The position numbers were made by a program, and so were the translations under genes. A stretch of 9,604 bases of DNA from JALTID01 sp027004335 [NCBI: bacterium] (GTDB lineage: Bacteria; JALSQH01). Under the pieces are notes generated by a model that was not told where the DNA came from, searched no databases, and saw only the letters and a list, made by a program, of their open reading frames with translations. Numbering within the stretch: the first letter of the stretch is position 1; each line of letters starts with the position of its first letter. The stretch is taken from positions 1-9,604 of the forward strand of contig JALTID010000142.1 in assembly GCA_027004335.1 (NCBI GenBank), in the 5' to 3' direction. Shown here in pieces: positions 5,951 through 9,604 of this stretch.

Positions 5951-8194
5951 ATGGAAAAGAGGAAGCCTCTAATTACATGGACCAAGGTTGACGAAGCTCC
6001 CTATCTTGCAACATTCTCACTCTTACCAGCAGCGGAAAAGTTTATCGCAGCTGCAGGAATAGATATTGAAATTAAAAATATCTCACTTGCTGGAAGGATA
6101 CTTGCAACATTCTCCGAATATCTCACAGAGGATCAAAAAGTTCCTGATGATCTTGCTGAGTTAGGGGATAGGGTAGTAAATGACCCCTACATAAATCTTG
6201 TAAAATTACCCAATATCAGTGCTACGGTGGTTCAGGCAAAAGATGCAGTGAAGGAACTTCAGAAGAAGGGATACAAACTTCCTGATTATCCTGAAGAAGT
6301 TAAAACAGAAGAGGATAAAAAAATCCTTGAACTTTATTCAAAGGTGATAGGCAGTATCGTAAACCCCATCATCAGGCAGGGGAATAATATCAGATCTATA
6401 CCTCTCCCCGTTAAAGAAAGCGCAAGGAAATACCCCGACCAGATGGCTGGACTCCCCCTCAAAGACTGGGATAAAGGTTCAAAAACACATGTATCCCATA
6501 TGGATGGCGGAGATTTCTACGAAAATGAAAAATCTATAACTTCTCCGAAAGCTCAAAAAGTCAAGATTTACTTCCTTGATGAAAATGGTAATAAGAAGGA
6601 AATGAAGGCTCTTGAACTCATAGAGGGGGAAGTAATGGACTCCACATATATGGATGTCAGAGAACTCCAGAAATTCTTTGAAAGAGAAGTGGAAGACGCA
6701 AAAGAAAAAGGTGTCCTCTGGTCTGTACATCTTAAAGGCACCATGATGAAAGTTTCTGATCCCGTCATTTTTGGCTATGCAGTCAGAGCTTACTTCAAAG
6801 ACCTCTTTGAAAAATATGGGAAAGAGTTAGAGGAGATAGGATTTAACCCCAATGAAGGGCTTACAGGACTTTATAAAAAATTAGAAAAGGTTCCAGAGGA
6901 GAAAAGAAAAGCCATACAAGATGAAATCCAGAAGATCTATGATAAAAATCCCCCCATGTACATGGTTGACTCCAATAAGGGGATCACAAATTTACACGCT
7001 CCCAATCTGGTAATAATTGACGCCTCTATTCCACCCATTATCAGAGATGGTGGCAAAGCATGGGGACCTGATGGTAAACCTCATGATGTAAAAATAATCG
7101 TTCCAGACCGAAGCTACGGAACTTCATACAAAGAAATTGTTGCGGATTGCAGAAGAAATGGAAAATTTGATAGAAAAACCATGGGCTCAGTAATGAATAT
7201 TGGACTTATGGCAATGAAGGCTGAAGAATATGGTTCCCATGACAAAACTTTTATCGCTCCATCTGATGGAACTTTTCAGGTTGTGGATGAAGAGGGAAAT
7301 GTTCTTATGGAACACAAAGTTCAACAGGGTGACATCTGGAGAGGATGTCAGGTAAAGGACATAGCGGTGAAAAATTGGGTTCAGATCGCAGTGGGAAAGG
7401 CAAGAGAAACCGGAAACACCACCATATTCTGGCTGGACAGAAACAGGGGACACGATACTCAGCTGATCAAAAAAGTTGAAACATATCTCAAAGATTACGA
7501 CACCAGTGACCTTGATATAAGAATTCTACCACCTCCGGAAGCAATGAAGATCACAGTGGAAAAAGTAAGAAAAGGGGAGAATGTGATAGCGGTCACAGGA
7601 AATGTTCTCAGGGATTATCTCACAGACCTTTTCCCTATTCTTGAGGTTGGTACCAGTGCCAAAGTTCTATCTGTTATACCTCTTCTTAATGGAGGTAATC
7701 TGGTAGAAGCAGGAGCAGGTGGCTCTGCTCCAAAACATGTGTGGCAGTTCCTAGATGAAGGACATTTAAGATGGGACTCCACAGCTGAATTCACAGCACT
7801 TATTGAAGCTCTGAGGTTCATAGCTCAAAAATATGACTATCCAAAGGCAAAAATCCTTGCAGATACCGCAGAACAGGGCTTAATAAAACTCCTCCTCAAT
7901 AAGCAGTGGCCATCAAGAAAAGTTGGGGAGCTTGACACCAGAGGAGAGCATTACTACTTCATAAGATACTGGGCGGAGAATTTAGCTGCCCAGAATGATG
8001 ATGAAGAGCTGAAGAAAAAATTTGAAGCTCCTGCAAAAGCTCTTGCTGAAAATGAGGAAAAGATTTTAAATGAACTACTTGCCGCTCAGGGAAAACCAGT
8101 TGACATCAATGGTTACTACTTCTCCGATGAAGAAAAACTGGCAAAAGAGATGAGGCCAAGCCCCACCTACAACTCCATAATTGATTCCATGTAA
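5951..8194 (+). CDS. icd: NADP-dependent isocitrate dehydrogenase, monomeric type (IDH-II)
   Basis: The protein oxidises isocitrate to 2-oxoglutarate and CO2 with NADP+, in the cytoplasm. At 747 residues it matches the large single-chain family. Using the residues I remember from the Azotobacter vinelandii enzyme, the substrate set is present: Ser135, Asn138, Arg142 and Arg148 in [15 protein letters not shown], Lys262 (HLKGTMMK), Tyr427 (EEYGSHD), and Arg554. The metal aspartates are Asp357 (IIDAS), Asp555 and Asp559 ([10 protein letters not shown]). The NADP-selecting His596 (APKHV), Arg607 (HLRWDS) and Arg656 (WPSRK) are also there, predicting NADP rather than NAD. The segment GNNIRS departs from GNSDRR as I recall it from relatives, but keeps the key arginine. 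ATG 5951 is chosen because GGAGGTGA lies 4 bases upstream and the promoter lies just before it; the frame is open from 5789 but that part is not coding. The gene ends at a terminator, so it is monocistronic. It supplies NADPH and 2-oxoglutarate. Confidence 0.96.
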   Translation: MEKRKPLITWTKVDEAPYLATFSLLPAAEKFIAAAGIDIEIKNISLAGRILATFSEYLTEDQKVPDDLAELGDRVVNDPYINLVKLPNISATVVQAKDAVKELQKKGYKLPDYPEEVKTEEDKKILELYSKVIGSIVNPIIRQGNNIRSIPLPVKESARKYPDQMAGLPLKDWDKGSKTHVSHMDGGDFYENEKSITSPKAQKVKIYFLDENGNKKEMKALELIEGEVMDSTYMDVRELQKFFEREVEDAKEKGVLWSVHLKGTMMKVSDPVIFGYAVRAYFKDLFEKYGKELEEIGFNPNEGLTGLYKKLEKVPEEKRKAIQDEIQKIYDKNPPMYMVDSNKGITNLHAPNLVIIDASIPPIIRDGGKAWGPDGKPHDVKIIVPDRSYGTSYKEIVADCRRNGKFDRKTMGSVMNIGLMAMKAEEYGSHDKTFIAPSDGTFQVVDEEGNVLMEHKVQQGDIWRGCQVKDIAVKNWVQIAVGKARETGNTTIFWLDRNRGHDTQLIKKVETYLKDYDTSDLDIRILPPPEAMKITVEKVRKGENVIAVTGNVLRDYLTDLFPILEVGTSAKVLSVIPLLNGGNLVEAGAGGSAPKHVWQFLDEGHLRWDSTAEFTALIEALRFIAQKYDYPKAKILADTAEQGLIKLLLNKQWPSRKVGELDTRGEHYYFIRYWAENLAAQNDDEELKKKFEAPAKALAENEEKILNELLAAQGKPVDINGYYFSDEEKLAKEMRPSPTYNSIIDSM

Positions 8195-8199
8195 TCCTC

Positions 8200-8230
8200 A
8201 GGCGGGTCTTACGACCCGCCTCTTTTACTT
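8200..8230 (+). terminator. Rho-independent terminator after icd
   Basis: A perfect stem GGCGGGTC (8201-8208) with GACCCGCC (8213-8220), extendable by one A-T pair to 8200/8221, has a TTAC loop and is followed by the T-rich TCTTTTACTT. It begins 6 bases after the isocitrate dehydrogenase stop. The opposite strand lacks a T-tract, so it acts in the forward direction only. Confidence 0.92.
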
Positions 8231-8409
8231 CACCTTTCAGTCTCCACTACCTTTTCTTTCTTCCTCTCCTTTTTAAACATCCCCAGTCATCTCTTATGCT
8301 CTTTTATCTCTAATTTTATTGCTTCTCAGCCGTTAACTGACACTCTCCAATATATGTCCTTTCCCTGATATTCTTGAAACTACACCCCTGTAAATGGATA
8401 ATTGAAAAA

Positions 8410-9549
8410 ATGGAGAGTAACAGTAAAACTGTGAGAAATTCCTCAAGATTTTTTCTCGTTACTCTTTTCATCCTTATCATGGCAACTCTGTATGTTGCTG
8501 ATAACATTTATCTGTTCTATTCAATTAAAAGCACTTTTCCTCTTTTTAAAGATAAAACATATCTCAGGATGTTGCAAATCATCTTCTGGAGCTTCGCAGT
8601 TATTTACCCCACAGGAGAGATCACAAGACACCTATGGAGAAAATACAACATTCTTTTAAATATTGGTGTTTTCTGGCTTGGATTTATGGGAATATTCTCA
8701 TCTTTTTATGTCTTAGGAGATATTGCCATATGCATCTTCAACTCACCACAGGAAAAAAAAATAGGTGCTTTCTCCCTTTCCCTGATAATTTTCATAATTT
8801 CTCTGAAGGAATTATTTCTACCAGTAAAAATAAAAAAAGTAAAAATTGTATCTCCAAAAATTAAAAATGAGACCAAAATAATCCAGGTTTCGGATCTCCA
8901 TCTGGGGTATCTCAAGAGTGAAAGGTGGCTGAAAAAAATTGTAAATTCCATCCTCAGGATGGAGGGAGAATTAATTCTTTTAACAGGGGATCTCATAGAC
9001 TGCAATTATCGTTGTATAAAAAAATATATAACGATTCTCCGGGAATTGGGAGAAAGTAAAAATGTACTGATTATTCCGGGGAATCACGACTACTTCTCAG
9101 AATTTAAAATTTTTAAAAGAGTATGCGAAGAAACTAACTTTACACTTCTTGATAACAAATGTAAAAGTGAAAAAGATATAAATATATGTGGAGTTCATGA
9201 CCCCACAGGCAGATTCTTCGGGTTTAACAGGAACATGGGAAAAGTTCTTTCTTCAATATCTTCTGAAAAATTTAATATTCTATTATCCCACACCCCTGTT
9301 AAAGAGAAAAGCGGTAATTTTGATCTAATTCTCAGTGGCCACACCCATGCAGGGCAGATTCCACCGATGGAACTCCTTGTATTTTTAGTATACTGGGATC
9401 CATGGGGATTAAAAAAATATGGAAATACAATTCACTACACCACCTCGGGAACTGGAACATGGGGGCCTCCCATGAGGTTCTTATCAAGGTCTGAAATAAT
9501 AATTTTTGAGTTAATCCCCCAAAAAGGTAAAATAGAGGATAATGGCTGA
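8410..9549 (+). CDS. Membrane-anchored calcineurin-like metallophosphoesterase (YkuE/YaeI type)
   Basis: The 379-residue product has an N-terminal membrane part with about four hydrophobic segments (near 13-35, 53-68, 80-108 and 117-138). A C-terminal phosphoesterase domain follows, probably facing the cytoplasm if all four segments cross the membrane. All metal-binding motifs are present: Asp162 and His164 (SDLHLG), Asp194 (TGDLID), Asn225/His226 (PGNHDY), His294 (LLSHTP), and His311 and His313 (SGHTHAGQ). The ending GTGTWGPPMRFLSRSEI is typical of the YkuE/YaeI subgroup, whose members act on membrane lipids or lipid-linked phosphodiesters. The exact substrate here is unknown. A TTG at 8374 would add 12 residues, but no ribosome site precedes it. 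ATG 8410 has only a weak GGA at 8396-8398, so either start gives low initiation. The gene is separated from icd by a terminator and no clear promoter is seen in 8231-8409, which otherwise holds nothing I recognise. Confidence 0.88.
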   Translation: MESNSKTVRNSSRFFLVTLFILIMATLYVADNIYLFYSIKSTFPLFKDKTYLRMLQIIFWSFAVIYPTGEITRHLWRKYNILLNIGVFWLGFMGIFSSFYVLGDIAICIFNSPQEKKIGAFSLSLIIFIISLKELFLPVKIKKVKIVSPKIKNETKIIQVSDLHLGYLKSERWLKKIVNSILRMEGELILLTGDLIDCNYRCIKKYITILRELGESKNVLIIPGNHDYFSEFKIFKRVCEETNFTLLDNKCKSEKDINICGVHDPTGRFFGFNRNMGKVLSSISSEKFNILLSHTPVKEKSGNFDLILSGHTHAGQIPPMELLVFLVYWDPWGLKKYGNTIHYTTSGTGTWGPPMRFLSRSEIIIFELIPQKGKIEDNG

Positions 9550-9595
9550 AAATATAATAAAAATAGAAAATCCATGAAAACGGCGTACTGAAAAA

Positions 9596-9601
9596 GGGGG
9601 T
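9596..9601 (+). promoter_or_regulatory. Possible ribosome binding site of a gene starting beyond the window
   Basis: The window closes on AAAAAGGGGGTAAT, a purine-rich block a few bases before the edge. If the next bases supply a start codon this would be its Shine-Dalgarno site. The gene would lie some 50 bases after the phosphoesterase and could be co-transcribed with it. Confidence 0.3.
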
Positions 9602-9604
9602 AAT

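Noticed and set aside
7187-7453. Minus-strand open frame within isocitrate dehydrogenase
   Set aside because: It is opposite a well-conserved gene with key residues such as Tyr427, and its product is low-complexity and unrecognisable.
8374-8409. TTG start of the phosphoesterase at 8374
   Set aside because: There is no Shine-Dalgarno sequence before it, and ATG 8410 gives a sensible N-terminus before the first hydrophobic segment. It remains possible.
8634-9005. Short open frames on both strands within the phosphoesterase
   Set aside because: They overlap the membrane and catalytic parts of an intact gene and show no coding signal of their own.
1-9604. CRISPR arrays, tRNA or rRNA genes, insertion sequences or phage genes
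   Set aside because: No regularly spaced repeats, no cloverleaf or rRNA-like sequence, and no transposase or integrase motif was seen.

Overview
The window reads as chromosomal DNA from an anaerobic bacterium of moderate to low GC. The evidence is an oxygen-sensitive glycyl radical enzyme with its activase, near-consensus sigma70-type promoters (TTGACA with TATAAT), strong GGAGGTGA-type Shine-Dalgarno sites and tight gene packing. The monomeric NADP-isocitrate dehydrogenase and the FCD-type GntR regulator would suit a Desulfobacterota-like or similar anaerobe that oxidises organic acids or hydrocarbons. The taxon is an inference and cannot be fixed from the sequence alone.

Layout. From 482 leftward off the edge runs a partial gene on the minus strand for a small membrane protein of unknown function. 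Bases 483-785 are a divergent control region. It holds a good promoter for the rightward operon, a palindrome matching the FadR/GntR operator pattern (TGGT-N3-ACCA) and a 13-bp direct repeat. Bases 786-5685 form one compact plus-strand operon: FCD-type GntR regulator, glycyl radical enzyme (799 aa), radical-SAM glycyl radical activase, and a tandem FMN-type split-barrel protein. The regulator/enzyme junction overlaps by 8 bases, the enzyme/activase junction probably by 35 bases, and the last junction is 11 bases with its own strong ribosome site. Bases 5686-5950 are a second control region, with short inverted repeats, a 19-bp perfect palindrome and a near-perfect promoter. They lead into a monomeric isocitrate dehydrogenase (5951-8194), closed by a clear Rho-independent terminator. 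After about 190 bases without a recognised feature comes a membrane-anchored metallophosphoesterase of the YkuE/YaeI type (8410-9549). The window ends on a purine-rich stretch that could be the ribosome site of a further gene.

How the genes may work together. The GntR protein probably senses a carboxylate and represses its own operon. The activase installs the glycyl radical on the enzyme. The split-barrel protein may bind a flavin and could serve the activase or the enzyme, though this is unproven. The enzyme falls in the large PFL-like family. Its N-terminal layout and radical-site neighbourhood (RITGYNAYF) recall the PflD/alkylsuccinate-synthase side of the family, but its active site reads Cys-Leu-Glu, the Cys-x-Glu pattern known from dehydratases, decarboxylases and C-S or C-N lyases. 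Its substrate therefore cannot be assigned. No BssB/BssC-like small subunits, CoA-transferase or mutase genes lie nearby. The isocitrate dehydrogenase has its own promoter and is probably housekeeping (NADPH and 2-oxoglutarate supply), although its palindrome hints that it too is regulated.
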